This document shows, piece by piece, positions 1 through 8,584 of a stretch of DNA of 64,000 bases. Position numbers and translations under genes: made by a program. The notes beneath the pieces were generated by a model, which saw only the letters and a program-made list of their open reading frames with translations, made no database searches and had not been told where the DNA came from. Location: the NCBI RefSeq assembly GCF_947500975.1, contig NZ_CANMUE010000005.1, positions 124,001-188,000 of the forward strand, given 5' to 3'. How positions within the stretch are numbered: the first letter of the stretch is position 1; each line of letters opens with the position of its first letter. This DNA comes from an uncultured Polaribacter sp. (GTDB taxonomy: Bacteria > Bacteroidota > Bacteroidia > Flavobacteriales > Flavobacteriaceae).

Positions 1-781
1 TACAGGTATTAATATAGCAAAAGATAAAATTGTTGAAATATCAATTTTAAAAGTTTTTCCTAACGGAAATAAAGAAAGTAAAACTTGGTTGGTTAATCCT
101 GAAATAGAAATACCTAAAGAAGCTTCTGATATTCATGGAATTACAAATGAACAAGTTGTAACAGAGCCTACTTTTAAAGAATTAGCTTCTAAAGTAAATG
201 AAATGATTGAAGATTGCGATATGGCAGGTTTTAATTCAAACAGGTTTGATATTCCTTTATTAGCAGAAGAGTTAATGAGAGCAGGAATCGATTTTGATAT
301 GAAAAATCGAAAAGCCATTGATGTGCAAGTTATTTTTCATAAAAAAGAACAAAGAACTTTAAGTGCTGGTTATCAATTTTACTGCGGAAAAGAGTTAGAA
401 GGTGCACATGGAGCAGAAGCAGATACCAATGCAACCTATGAAATTTTGTTGGCACAACTAGATAAGTATGATGATATAGAAAATACAGTTGATGCTTTAA
501 GTGAATTTTCTACGCATGGAAAAAGAGCAGATTTTGCTGGTTTTATTCTATTAAATGAAGACGATCAAGAAATTTTTTCTTTCGGAAAATACAAAGGAAG
601 AACTGTTGAAGAGGTATTCATAGAAAACCCAGGTTATAACAATTGGATTCAGAATGCAGATTTTCCTTTATATACAAAAAAGGTTTTAAAAGAAATTAAA
701 GAAAGAATGTCTGCTCCCAAAGATACCTTATCAGATGAAGATAAATTAAAGGCTTTACAACAGAAGTTTAATTTAAGGTAA
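1..781 (+). CDS. DnaQ-like 3'-5' exonuclease (5' end outside window)
   Basis: The reading frame is open from base 2, so this is the C-terminal part of a gene that starts before the window; the TTG at 89 lies inside the domain and is not the start. The visible part shows a DEDDh exonuclease. The last residues of the Exo I region (TG) are at the edge. An HGITNEQV motif follows, then an Exo II-like GFNSNRFDIPLL near 227-262, and the Exo III H-x4-D as HGAEAD with His at 407-409 and Asp at 422-424. The C-terminal part carries a FSFGKYKGRTVEEV segment common in Bacteroidota DnaQ-like proteins. The family degrades DNA 3' to 5', as the DNA polymerase III epsilon proofreading subunit or as a stand-alone nuclease. 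The domain is certain; the exact role is not. Confidence 0.88.
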   Translation, partial: TGINIAKDKIVEISILKVFPNGNKESKTWLVNPEIEIPKEASDIHGITNEQVVTEPTFKELASKVNEMIEDCDMAGFNSNRFDIPLLAEELMRAGIDFDMKNRKAIDVQVIFHKKEQRTLSAGYQFYCGKELEGAHGAEADTNATYEILLAQLDKYDDIENTVDALSEFSTHGKRADFAGFILLNEDDQEIFSFGKYKGRTVEEVFIENPGYNNWIQNADFPLYTKKVLKEIKERMSAPKDTLSDEDKLKALQQKFNLR

Positions 782-799
782 TTTTTAATTAAATAATCT

Positions 800-1687
800 A
801 TGAAATATTTACTTTTCTTTTTATTAATTTCAACTCAACTTTTTTCACAAAAAGTAAATATTACAGGAAAACTAGTTGATAAAGAAACGAATGAACCTGT
901 AGTTTATGCTAATATTAGTTTTTTAAATTCTAAAAAAGGAATTTCTTCAAATGAAGACGGTACTTTCTCTATAAATTTGGATAAAAAATACTTAGAAAAT
1001 CAAGTTCACATTTCTTGTTTAAATTTTAAAGATACTGTTGTTTATGCCAAAAATTTACAGAATAATATATTAAAGCTAGAGCCTAAAGCTTTTACTTTAG
1101 ATGAGATTACTTTAACTAAAAGAATAGAGCAATCTGTGGTTTTAGGTGAGGTAAAAAACAAAGTTGAAGGTGTACATACTTCTGGAATGAGAATGCTAGC
1201 AAAATACTTTCCAAATGATAAAAGAGTAAAATGCTGTAATTTTTTAGAAGCAATAGAAATCCATTTCTCTAAAAGAAATGTGCATCAAAAAAAATCAAAA
1301 TTTAGAATTCGTATTTTTAGTAAAGATGATAAAACTGGCTTGCCAAAAGAAGATATTTTAAATGTTAATTTACCAGTAGAAATTGAAGATGGTCAAGAAA
1401 AAGTGACAATAGATATTTCAAATTTTAATATAGAAATGCCAGAAAACGGTATTTTTATTGCCTTCGAAAAATTATTAATACCCTTTAATGCCTACGGTAA
1501 AAAAGAAATAGATACAGAAAACGAGTTTTTCTATTCACCTATAATAGGTTATACGAAGTATAATAAAAAAGACAGAAACAGTAATATGTATATGTTTGTA
1601 AAAGGGAAATGGCAACTATCCCCATTAAGTAAAGTAAAAATAATGCGAAAATACGCGCCAGCTATTGCATTAAAATTAACCAATTAA
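800..1687 (+). CDS. Secreted protein with carboxypeptidase-regulatory-like domain
   Basis: The protein has 295 residues and starts with a signal peptide of about 16 residues (hydrophobic run ending in LFSQ). Residues about 18-95 look like a CarboxypepD_reg-like beta-sandwich (pattern ITGKLVDKETNEPVVYANI), as found at the N terminus of TonB-dependent receptors and in many secreted Bacteroidota proteins. The remaining 200 residues are beta-rich with no motif I recognise, and there is no TonB barrel. It lies 18 bases after the exonuclease and 10 bases before the next gene, so the genes are probably cotranscribed. Function unknown; an envelope location is inferred from the signal peptide. Confidence 0.75.
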   Translation: MKYLLFFLLISTQLFSQKVNITGKLVDKETNEPVVYANISFLNSKKGISSNEDGTFSINLDKKYLENQVHISCLNFKDTVVYAKNLQNNILKLEPKAFTLDEITLTKRIEQSVVLGEVKNKVEGVHTSGMRMLAKYFPNDKRVKCCNFLEAIEIHFSKRNVHQKKSKFRIRIFSKDDKTGLPKEDILNVNLPVEIEDGQEKVTIDISNFNIEMPENGIFIAFEKLLIPFNAYGKKEIDTENEFFYSPIIGYTKYNKKDRNSNMYMFVKGKWQLSPLSKVKIMRKYAPAIALKLTN

Positions 1688-1697
1688 ACATCAATTT

Positions 1698-2183
1698 ATG
1701 TTTACAGAATATAAAAATTTACCAAACAATTCTAGAGTTTGGATTTATCAATCAGACAGAGAATTTAATCAAGAAGAAATTGAGTTTATTACTGAAAAAT
1801 CAAAAGATTTTATAAATCAATGGACTAGGCATGGAGACGATTTAAAAGGTTCTTTTACTATAAAATATAATCAGTTTTTGGTTTTAGCGGTCGACGAAAG
1901 TTTTAATAATGTTTCTGGTTGCTCTATAGATAGTTCTGTGCGTTTTGTACAACAATTACAAAACGAATTACAGTTAGATTTAATGGATAAAATGAACATT
2001 ACATTTAAAGATAATGAACATATTAATTTAGTAAAATTAACGGATTTTCAGAAATTTGTAAAAGAGAAAAAGATTACACAAGAAACTATAGTTTTTAATA
2101 ATATGGTTAATACCAAAGAAGATTTTGAAAATAATTGGGAAGTGCCTGCCGCTAAAAGTTGGCACAAACGTTTTTTGGTATAA
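1698..2183 (+). CDS. Conserved Bacteroidota protein often labelled ABC transporter ATPase
   Basis: This 161-residue soluble protein begins MFTEYKNLPNNSRVWIYQS. I recognise it as a small family conserved in Flavobacteriia that databases often name ABC transporter ATPase. That name is not supported by the sequence: no Walker A (GxxxxGK[ST]), no ABC signature (LSGGQ) and no Walker B are visible, and it is too short for an ATPase domain. It contains one Cys (in GCSIDSSVRF) and a C-terminal SWHKRFLV. It sits between a secreted protein and the GH3 fusion in the same orientation. No function is assigned. Confidence 0.7.
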   Translation: MFTEYKNLPNNSRVWIYQSDREFNQEEIEFITEKSKDFINQWTRHGDDLKGSFTIKYNQFLVLAVDESFNNVSGCSIDSSVRFVQQLQNELQLDLMDKMNITFKDNEHINLVKLTDFQKFVKEKKITQETIVFNNMVNTKEDFENNWEVPAAKSWHKRFLV

Positions 2184-2204
2184 AAATTGAACTAGAAAAA
2201 GAAT

Positions 2205-5123
2205 ATGAAAAAAAGAATACTGTTATTACTTTTAATTGCATTTGCGTGTAAATTACAATCACAAACCATAGACCCTTTAAGAACAAAAGATTTTAAGGCT
2301 CAAGAAATTTGGGTAGATAGTCTTTTAACAAATATGACTATTGATGAAAAAATTGGTCAGTTATTTATGGTGCAAGCGTATTCTAATTTAGATAAAAAGC
2401 ATGAAAACTTTATTACAGAGATGATTACAAAATATCATGTAGGTAATTTAATTTTTATGCAAGGTACTCCAGAAAAACAAGCTAAATTAAATAATAAATA
2501 TCAAGCCTTATCTAAACTACCGTTAATGATAGGTTTTGATGGAGAATGGGGGTTAGATATGCGCTTAAAAAACACCTATAAATTTCCTTGGAATATGACA
2601 TTAGGTGCAATTAAAAACGATTCTTTAATTAAACAATTTGGAGAGCATTTAGGCAAACATTGTAAAAGGCTGGGTATTCATGTTAATTTTGCACCAGTTG
2701 TTGATATCAACATTAATCCTTTAAATCCAATTATTGGAAATCGTTCTTTTGGAGAAAGTAAAGAGAATGTAACACAAAAAGCAATCGCATTTACGCAAGG
2801 AATGCAAAAATATAAAGTGATGGCAAATGCAAAGCATTTTCCTGGTCATGGAGATACAGCAGCAGATTCTCACCATACACTACCACTTTTAAATTTTGAT
2901 AAAGCACGATTAGATTCTATTGAATTATATCCATATAAAAAAGTATTTGATGCTGGTATGACAAGTGTTATGACAGCCCATTTAAACATACCAAGTTTAG
3001 AATCTAACACTACTTTACCAACATCATTATCAAAAAATGTTGTTACAAACTTGTTGCAGCAAGAGCTTGGTTTTAATGGCCTGATTATTACAGATGGTTT
3101 AAATATGAAAGGTGCAACCAATTATGCAACTTCAGCCGAAATAGATTTGGCAGCTATAAAAGCGGGTAATGATTTGTTATTAATACCACAAGACGTACCA
3201 GCAAGTGTGCGTTTAATAAAACAAGCAATTATTTTAAAAACTTTAACAGAAGAACAATTAAATTTTTCTGTTCGTAAAATTTTAAAAGCAAAATATTGGT
3301 TGGGTTTACATGATTATAAACCTGTTGAAATAGAAAATTTACAACAAGATTTAAATACAATAGAAGACGAATTATTACATAGAAAATTAGTTAAAAATTC
3401 AATTACAGTTTTAAGAGATGTTAAGCAAGATATTCCTATAGCAGATTTACAAAACAAGAAAATTGCATATGTAAAATTAGGTGATGATTCAGGAAGTCAC
3501 TTTGTAAAGATGTTAAAAAACTACACGAAAGTTGATGTTGTTTCTGATAAAAATTTAGATGGATTAATCAGAAAATTAAAGCCATATAATCAAGTAATTA
3601 TAGGTTTTCACAAATCAAATAATCACCCTTGGAAAAGTTATAAATTCAAAGAAAAGGAATTGGTTTGGTTGCAAGAAATAGCGCGTCAAAAAAAAGTAAT
3701 TCTAGATGTTTTTACAAGTCCGTATAGTTTATTACAAGTTAAAACTTTTACAAATATCGAATCTATAATTGTTTCTTATCAGAATAGTAAATTAGCTCAA
3801 GAGCTTTCGGCACAATTAATTTTTGGAGTTTTTGATGCCAAAGGAAAGCTGCCAGTTTCAATTGGTACAGAGTTTAAAGAAGGACATGGATTAAGTACTG
3901 ATAGTCTAAGTAGATTTGAATATACAGTACCAGAAGATGCAAATATGTCTTCATCAAAATTAGCGTTAATAGATAAAGTTGCTGACACTATTTTAAGACA
4001 AAAAATGGCGCCAGGTTTTCAAGTTTTGGTAGCAAGAGAAGGTAAGGTAGTTTTTCAAAAAAGTTATGGTTATCACACAGAAAAAAAAGAAATTAAAGTT
4101 AAAAACTCAGATTTATATGATTTAGCTTCTTTAACCAAAATTTTAGCTTCTTTACCATTAATTATGAAAGCAGAGGAAGAGAAGAAGATACCTTTGTCAG
4201 CAAGCTTAAAAGACATTTTACCAAGTTTTAAAAATTCAAATAAAGAAGCAGTTTCAGTAAAAGAAATTTTATCGCATTTCGGAAAACTAAAAGCATGGAT
4301 TCCGTTTTACATTAAAACCCAAGATACTATTACTCATGAAAATTTACCATTATATTATAGAACAAGAAAATCAAATAAATATTCAATAAAAGTTGCTAAA
4401 AATTTATACATAAATAAATCTTACAAAGACAGTATTTATAAGTTTATTAAAAATGCAGATCAAAGAGAAAATGATGGATATAAATATAGCGATTTAGGTT
4501 ATTATCTATTTAAACAAGCCTTAGAAGATAAATATGAAAAACCGTTAGATAAATTAGTGGATCAAGAATTTTATCAATCTTTAGGAGCGGATAGAATGAC
4601 GTATTTACCCCTACAAAAATTTTCTAAAAGAGAGATTGTTCCTACAGAAATAGATGACTATTATCGAAATCAATTAGTACATGGTTATGTACATGATATG
4701 GGAGCTGCAATGTTGGGTGGCGTTGCTGGGCATGCGGGGTTGTTTTCCAATGCAAATGATGTTGCCAAAATTATGCAAATGTATTTGCAAGAGGGGATTT
4801 ATGGAGGAGAACGATATTTAAAAACAGAAACTATCCAAAAGTTTAATACACGTTATTTTGAAGATAAAAAAGTTAGAAGAGGTTTAGGTTTCGATAAACC
4901 TCAATTAAATCCAAAGGTAAAAGCTACATGTGGTTGTGTTTCTGATGAGAGTTTTGGGCATTCAGGATTTACAGGTACCTATACTTGGGCAGATCCAAAA
5001 AGTAAAATTGTTTATGTGTTTTTATCAAATAGAGTATATCCTAACATGAAAAATCGAGGTTTAATAAGAAGTAATGTTAGAACCAATATTCAGCAAATTA
5101 TACAAGATGCTATTTTAGATTAG
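2205..5123 (+). CDS. GH3 beta-N-acetylglucosaminidase (NagZ-like) fused to a class C beta-lactamase-like serine hydrolase
   Basis: The 972-residue protein has a signal peptide (MKKRILLLLLIAFACKLQSQ). Residues about 30-365 form a NagZ-type glycoside hydrolase 3 domain with KHFPGHGDTAADSHH at 210-224 (the NagZ Asp/His loop) and the nucleophile Asp297 in ITDGLNMKG. A GH3 C-terminal-like domain follows, about 400-570. Residues about 590-960 are a beta-lactamase/transpeptidase fold with Ser642-Leu-Thr-Lys645 as the SxxK motif, Tyr761-Ser-Asp763 as the YxN equivalent and His919-Ser-Gly921 as the third motif. GH3 enzymes of this type release GlcNAc from peptidoglycan fragments; the second domain may cleave D-amino-acid peptides or esters. 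The signal peptide and domain pairing suggest periplasmic muropeptide turnover. Both catalytic sets appear intact. Confidence 0.9.
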   Translation: MKKRILLLLLIAFACKLQSQTIDPLRTKDFKAQEIWVDSLLTNMTIDEKIGQLFMVQAYSNLDKKHENFITEMITKYHVGNLIFMQGTPEKQAKLNNKYQALSKLPLMIGFDGEWGLDMRLKNTYKFPWNMTLGAIKNDSLIKQFGEHLGKHCKRLGIHVNFAPVVDININPLNPIIGNRSFGESKENVTQKAIAFTQGMQKYKVMANAKHFPGHGDTAADSHHTLPLLNFDKARLDSIELYPYKKVFDAGMTSVMTAHLNIPSLESNTTLPTSLSKNVVTNLLQQELGFNGLIITDGLNMKGATNYATSAEIDLAAIKAGNDLLLIPQDVPASVRLIKQAIILKTLTEEQLNFSVRKILKAKYWLGLHDYKPVEIENLQQDLNTIEDELLHRKLVKNSITVLRDVKQDIPIADLQNKKIAYVKLGDDSGSHFVKMLKNYTKVDVVSDKNLDGLIRKLKPYNQVIIGFHKSNNHPWKSYKFKEKELVWLQEIARQKKVILDVFTSPYSLLQVKTFTNIESIIVSYQNSKLAQELSAQLIFGVFDAKGKLPVSIGTEFKEGHGLSTDSLSRFEYTVPEDANMSSSKLALIDKVADTILRQKMAPGFQVLVAREGKVVFQKSYGYHTEKKEIKVKNSDLYDLASLTKILASLPLIMKAEEEKKIPLSASLKDILPSFKNSNKEAVSVKEILSHFGKLKAWIPFYIKTQDTITHENLPLYYRTRKSNKYSIKVAKNLYINKSYKDSIYKFIKNADQRENDGYKYSDLGYYLFKQALEDKYEKPLDKLVDQEFYQSLGADRMTYLPLQKFSKREIVPTEIDDYYRNQLVHGYVHDMGAAMLGGVAGHAGLFSNANDVAKIMQMYLQEGIYGGERYLKTETIQKFNTRYFEDKKVRRGLGFDKPQLNPKVKATCGCVSDESFGHSGFTGTYTWADPKSKIVYVFLSNRVYPNMKNRGLIRSNVRTNIQQIIQDAILD

Positions 5124-5141
5124 AAGCTATTTCCTGCTTTA

Positions 5142-5187
5142 CACTATATCTTTTTTATGAAAAATAAAAAAGGATGCCGTTTCAATC
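5142..5187 (+). repeat. Dispersed intergenic hairpin repeat, copy A
   Basis: This 46-base block aligns without gaps to 44993-45038 with three differences. Its core is a 9-bp stem, CTTTTTTAT (5150-5158) and ATAAAAAAG (5164-5172), around a GAAAA loop, followed by AGGATGCCGTTTCAATC. It lies between two convergent genes and may serve as a bidirectional terminator. Two of the three differences from copy B preserve base pairing (A5157-T5165 here, G45008-C45016 there). Similar sequences are, from memory, common between flavobacterial genes. Confidence 0.8.
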
Positions 5188-5191
5188 AGGG

Positions 5192-6274
5192 CTAAGCATT
5201 TTTGCCAGCAAATATATGATCGTCAATTTTATCGCCATCAATAGAAAACTTGGTGTAAATTAAAACGACTATCAAAGAAATTATTAGGTAGGTCAATGCG
5301 TAACTCCATCCAAAAAAATAGGAAACAAGTAGAGTTTTAAGTAAATAATAAATAGGAAATGTTCCAAAATTAATTGCAAATCTAAAAGTATCAATAAACT
5401 CAATTTCGTCAATTTTTTTAAATACCTTTTTCCATAATAACCAAGGTAAAAAGCTATTTATAACAATTAAATAATACAAAGGTTTTACAAAGTTTATTGG
5501 TTTTTTCTTCTGATTAGGTATTGTATTTTCTTTAATCATTTTCTTAGTAAAATCAACTTTTGTATAATCAACTCGTGCATCATTTAACTTAGTAACTATC
5601 AAATTATAATTCTCATTATTAGGTATATTTACAATTAAATTTTCTAGTTGTTTAGCAACTTCACTTTTTAAAATATTAATAGTTTTTGCAGGGCTATTGT
5701 TTTCGAAAACAATTCTTGTATCAATAGGTTTTCCGTATTTAATACAAACTTTACTCGGGTAAATTGCTGGGTTTTGATATGTTAATCCAACGGGAATTAT
5801 TTGAATATTCAGATCTGGAAATTTTTCTAAAGCACCTATGATAATTCTTGTAAATCCTTTTTTTAAAGGCTTTACATTTCTGTCTTTACAATGCCCTCCT
5901 TCAGGAAAAATAACCAAAGTATCTTGGTTATTTAATATTTGATAACACTTTTCAAAAATTTCTTGATTGTTAGCAAGTTGATCTATTCCGTCTCTAATTC
6001 TATAAATAGGTAACATATTTAAAGAACGTAATATTTTATCAATAAAAGGTTTTTTAAATGATGCAGCTCTAACTAAAAAGTAATTAATTCTTGCATTATT
6101 TGTAGCAAGAAATAAAGGGTCTACCAATCCGTTTGGATGGTTTACAGTAAATAATACGGCTCCTTTTTTTGGTATATTTTCTTTGCCAATTACAATTGTT
6201 TTTTTTGTGAAAAAAAATAAACCAATTTTAACAAAAGTTTTAACCATTAAAAACCAAAGTTGAGATATTCTCAT
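5192..6274 (-). CDS. PlsC-like phospholipid/glycerol acyltransferase
   Basis: This 360-residue protein has the acyltransferase block I as NHPNGLVDP (His46, Asp52; the H-x5-D spacing seen in some members of the family) and block III as FPEGGHCKD near residues 123-131. Hydrophobic segments near the N terminus and two or three C-terminal membrane spans (about residues 265-340) suggest an inner-membrane enzyme. The family transfers acyl groups to glycerol-3-phosphate or 1-acylglycerol-3-phosphate, but many Bacteroidota members have unknown acceptors. It is the last gene of a minus-strand run, and its stop codon abuts repeat copy A. Confidence 0.85.
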   Translation of the reverse strand: MRISQLWFLMVKTFVKIGLFFFTKKTIVIGKENIPKKGAVLFTVNHPNGLVDPLFLATNNARINYFLVRAASFKKPFIDKILRSLNMLPIYRIRDGIDQLANNQEIFEKCYQILNNQDTLVIFPEGGHCKDRNVKPLKKGFTRIIIGALEKFPDLNIQIIPVGLTYQNPAIYPSKVCIKYGKPIDTRIVFENNSPAKTINILKSEVAKQLENLIVNIPNNENYNLIVTKLNDARVDYTKVDFTKKMIKENTIPNQKKKPINFVKPLYYLIVINSFLPWLLWKKVFKKIDEIEFIDTFRFAINFGTFPIYYLLKTLLVSYFFGWSYALTYLIISLIVVLIYTKFSIDGDKIDDHIFAGKNA

Positions 6275-6292
6275 TTTATAATTTAAAAGGAT

Positions 6293-7213
6293 TTATAATT
6301 TTTTTGTTCTTCCCCAAAATGTTGCTAAAGCCATTCCAGAAAATACATCCCAAATGCCCCAAAAGGCCGCCAATAATGCCATGCCGCCTAAGCCATCAAA
6401 AAAACCAAAAATTAAAAGTAAGCCTAAGCCACCATTTTGAATTCCAGTTTCTATAGAAATTGTTTTACAATCTCTTTTGTTTAGGTTAAAAATTTTACCA
6501 GTATAAAAACCTAAAATATATGCAAAGATGTTATGGAATACCACTAAGAATAAAACATGATGAATGTAACTAACAAACACGTTTAAGTTTTGCGAAAAAG
6601 CAACAAATATTAAAATGATAAAAACAGTCATTGAAAGTGGTTTTAAAACTTTTTCAATTTTACCTGCCATTTTAGAGTGGTAATGTTTAATAAGCATACC
6701 GCATATTAAAGGAATTCCCAAAATAAGAGAAACTAGCTTTAATAAATCTACCCAATTTAATTCTACAGTTTTTAAAATAACGTCTGTAGGTTGGTACAAA
6801 CTACCCCAAAATTGTAAGTTAAAAGGTGTCATAAAAATGCAAATTAAAGTAGCAAAAGCTGTTAAACTTACAGAAAGAGCAGCATTTCCGCCGGCCATTT
6901 TGCTAAAAAAGTTTGATACATTTCCTCCAGGACAAGCAGCAATCATCATCATTCCCAAAGCAAAGCTTGGATGAGGTTTTATTATAATTATGGCTAAAAA
7001 AGTTGCTGCTGGTAATAATATAAATTGCGATAAAATACCAACAAATACTATTTTAGGATTTTTAAACAAACGTTTAAAATCGTCAATAGAAATTGCTAAT
7101 GCTACACCAAACATAATAATAGCAATTGCAATATTTAAAACCCATAACCCATCAGAATCAAAGTTTATTTTTATATCGTCAATGTTAATTATTTGATCAG
7201 TTTTTAAAAGCAT
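6293..7213 (-). CDS. Bile acid:sodium symporter family (BASS) transporter
   Basis: This 306-residue protein has about nine or ten membrane spans. The two helix-crossover signatures of BASS proteins are visible: CPGGNVSN at residues 94-101 and ETGIQNGGLG in the second half. The family imports organic anions with sodium; the bacterial substrate cannot be read from sequence and could be pantoate, a keto acid or another anion. The start overlaps the end of the DUF4159 gene by 17 bases, which suggests translational coupling. The first 20 residues are polar, before the first membrane helix. Confidence 0.87.
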   Translation of the reverse strand: MLLKTDQIINIDDIKINFDSDGLWVLNIAIAIIMFGVALAISIDDFKRLFKNPKIVFVGILSQFILLPAATFLAIIIIKPHPSFALGMMMIAACPGGNVSNFFSKMAGGNAALSVSLTAFATLICIFMTPFNLQFWGSLYQPTDVILKTVELNWVDLLKLVSLILGIPLICGMLIKHYHSKMAGKIEKVLKPLSMTVFIILIFVAFSQNLNVFVSYIHHVLFLVVFHNIFAYILGFYTGKIFNLNKRDCKTISIETGIQNGGLGLLLIFGFFDGLGGMALLAAFWGIWDVFSGMALATFWGRTKKL

Positions 7214-7838
7214 ATTCTATAATATTAGCACCCATTTTTAATGCTTTTTCTCTAACTTCTTTTGGATTATTATGTATTATTTCATCTTCCCAGCCATCAC
7301 TTAAATCAGTTTCAAAGTCGTAAAAAACTATTAATCTTCCTTCATAAAAAAGACCAAAACCTTGAGCTGGTTTTTTATCATGTTCATGAATTTTAGGCAT
7401 TCCGTTTTCAAACTTAAATGTTTGATTATAAATTGGATGGTTTGAAGGGATTTCTTGAAACTCTTGTGTTGGAAATAATTTTTTAAACTCTTTTCTAATA
7501 AATTTATCCAGACCAAAATTATCTGAGATATGTAAAAATCCACCAGAAATTAAGTAGTTTTTGAGGTTTTGTATTTCATTGTCTGAAAATAACACATTTC
7601 CATGACCAGTCATAAACAATATTGGATAGTTAAAAATATCTTCGCTATCTACAGCCACAGATTGAGGGTTTTCTGTAATATTAGTTTTTATATTTTGATT
7701 TGAAAACGCAATTAAATTAGGGACTGCAGTTGGGTTTGCATACCAATCTCCACCACCATTATATTTTAGAATGGCAACATCTTGTGCGTTTATAGAAAAA
7801 AACATTGAGCAAATGAAAAGAAATAAAATTTTCTTCAT
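7197..7838 (-). CDS. DUF4159 family secreted protein
   Basis: The protein has 213 residues and a clear signal peptide (MKKILFLFICSMFFSINAQ). The mature part resembles DUF4159: a YNGGGDWYANP start, FMTGHGNVLFSD, a Gly-rich turn at LISGGFLHISDNFG, and a C-terminal SDGWEDEIIHNN. The fold is related to class I glutamine amidotransferase-like domains, but I see no catalytic Cys, so enzymatic activity is doubtful. In other Bacteroidota it occurs with aerotolerance-like or MoxR/VWA gene sets; here it is between rsmE and a BASS transporter. Function unknown. Confidence 0.8.
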   Translation of the reverse strand: MKKILFLFICSMFFSINAQDVAILKYNGGGDWYANPTAVPNLIAFSNQNIKTNITENPQSVAVDSEDIFNYPILFMTGHGNVLFSDNEIQNLKNYLISGGFLHISDNFGLDKFIRKEFKKLFPTQEFQEIPSNHPIYNQTFKFENGMPKIHEHDKKPAQGFGLFYEGRLIVFYDFETDLSDGWEDEIIHNNPKEVREKALKMGANIIEYAFKN

Positions 7839-7876
7839 AAATGAAATTAAAAAATAATTTAAAGCTAATATAGTGA

Positions 7877-8584
7877 TTATTGATTGATAAAAGAAACTGT
7901 GTTAACAGCAACTAAACCCGCTGTTTCTGTTCTTAATCGACTTTCTCCTAACGAAATAGGTTTGAAACCTTTTTGTAAACATTTTGTTATTTCTTCGGAA
8001 GAAAAATCGCCTTCAGGCCCAATTAAAATAGTTGTTTTTTCTGATGGTTTTACAACTTGTTGTAGTAATGTTTTCTCTTTTTCTTCACAATGAGCTATAC
8101 AAACTGTACCTTCAAATTCTTGCTTAATAAATTCTTTAAATTTAATTGGTTTATTAAGTTTGGGTAAGGTAAATTTTAATGATTGTTTCATTGCAGATTG
8201 AATAATTTTTTCCAAACGTTCTTGTTTTACAACTTTTCTTTCAGAATTGCTGCAAATTATTGGTGTAATTTCATCAATACCAATTTCAGTTGCTTTTTCT
8301 AAAAACCACTCAATTCGGTCATTTAATTTTGTTGGTGCAATTGCAATGTGCAAATAATAGTTCCAAGGTTTTGGTTTTTCTTCAAATGAAATAATTTCTG
8401 CTAAACATTTTTTATCGCTTGCAATATTTATTTTTACATCAAACAGAAAACCTTTTCCATTTGTAATTTTTAAAATATCACCTTCTTTTTTTCTTAAAAC
8501 TCGAACAATATGTTTGCTTTCTACTTTATCAAAAGTAATTTTATTGGTTTCCTTAGAAATTTCTGAATTATAAAATAGTTGCAT
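7877..8584 (-). CDS. rsmE: 16S rRNA (uracil-1498-N3)-methyltransferase RsmE
   Basis: This 235-residue protein has the RsmE architecture: an N-terminal PUA-like domain (VESKHIVRVLRKKEGD) and a C-terminal SPOUT methyltransferase fold with the trefoil-knot SAM-binding motifs IGPEGDFS at 188-195 and LGESRLRTETA at 212-222. It methylates N3 of U1498 in 16S rRNA near the ribosomal P site. The start MQLFYN is the usual family start and lies inside the end of the upstream gene (17-base overlap), pointing to translational coupling. Confidence 0.95.
   Translation of the reverse strand: MQLFYNSEISKETNKITFDKVESKHIVRVLRKKEGDILKITNGKGFLFDVKINIASDKKCLAEIISFEEKPKPWNYYLHIAIAPTKLNDRIEWFLEKATEIGIDEITPIICSNSERKVVKQERLEKIIQSAMKQSLKFTLPKLNKPIKFKEFIKQEFEGTVCIAHCEEKEKTLLQQVVKPSEKTTILIGPEGDFSSEEITKCLQKGFKPISLGESRLRTETAGLVAVNTVSFINQ

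Noticed and set aside
89..781. Exonuclease starting at TTG 89
   Set aside because: The frame is open back to base 2 with conserved exonuclease residues, so the gene starts outside the window.
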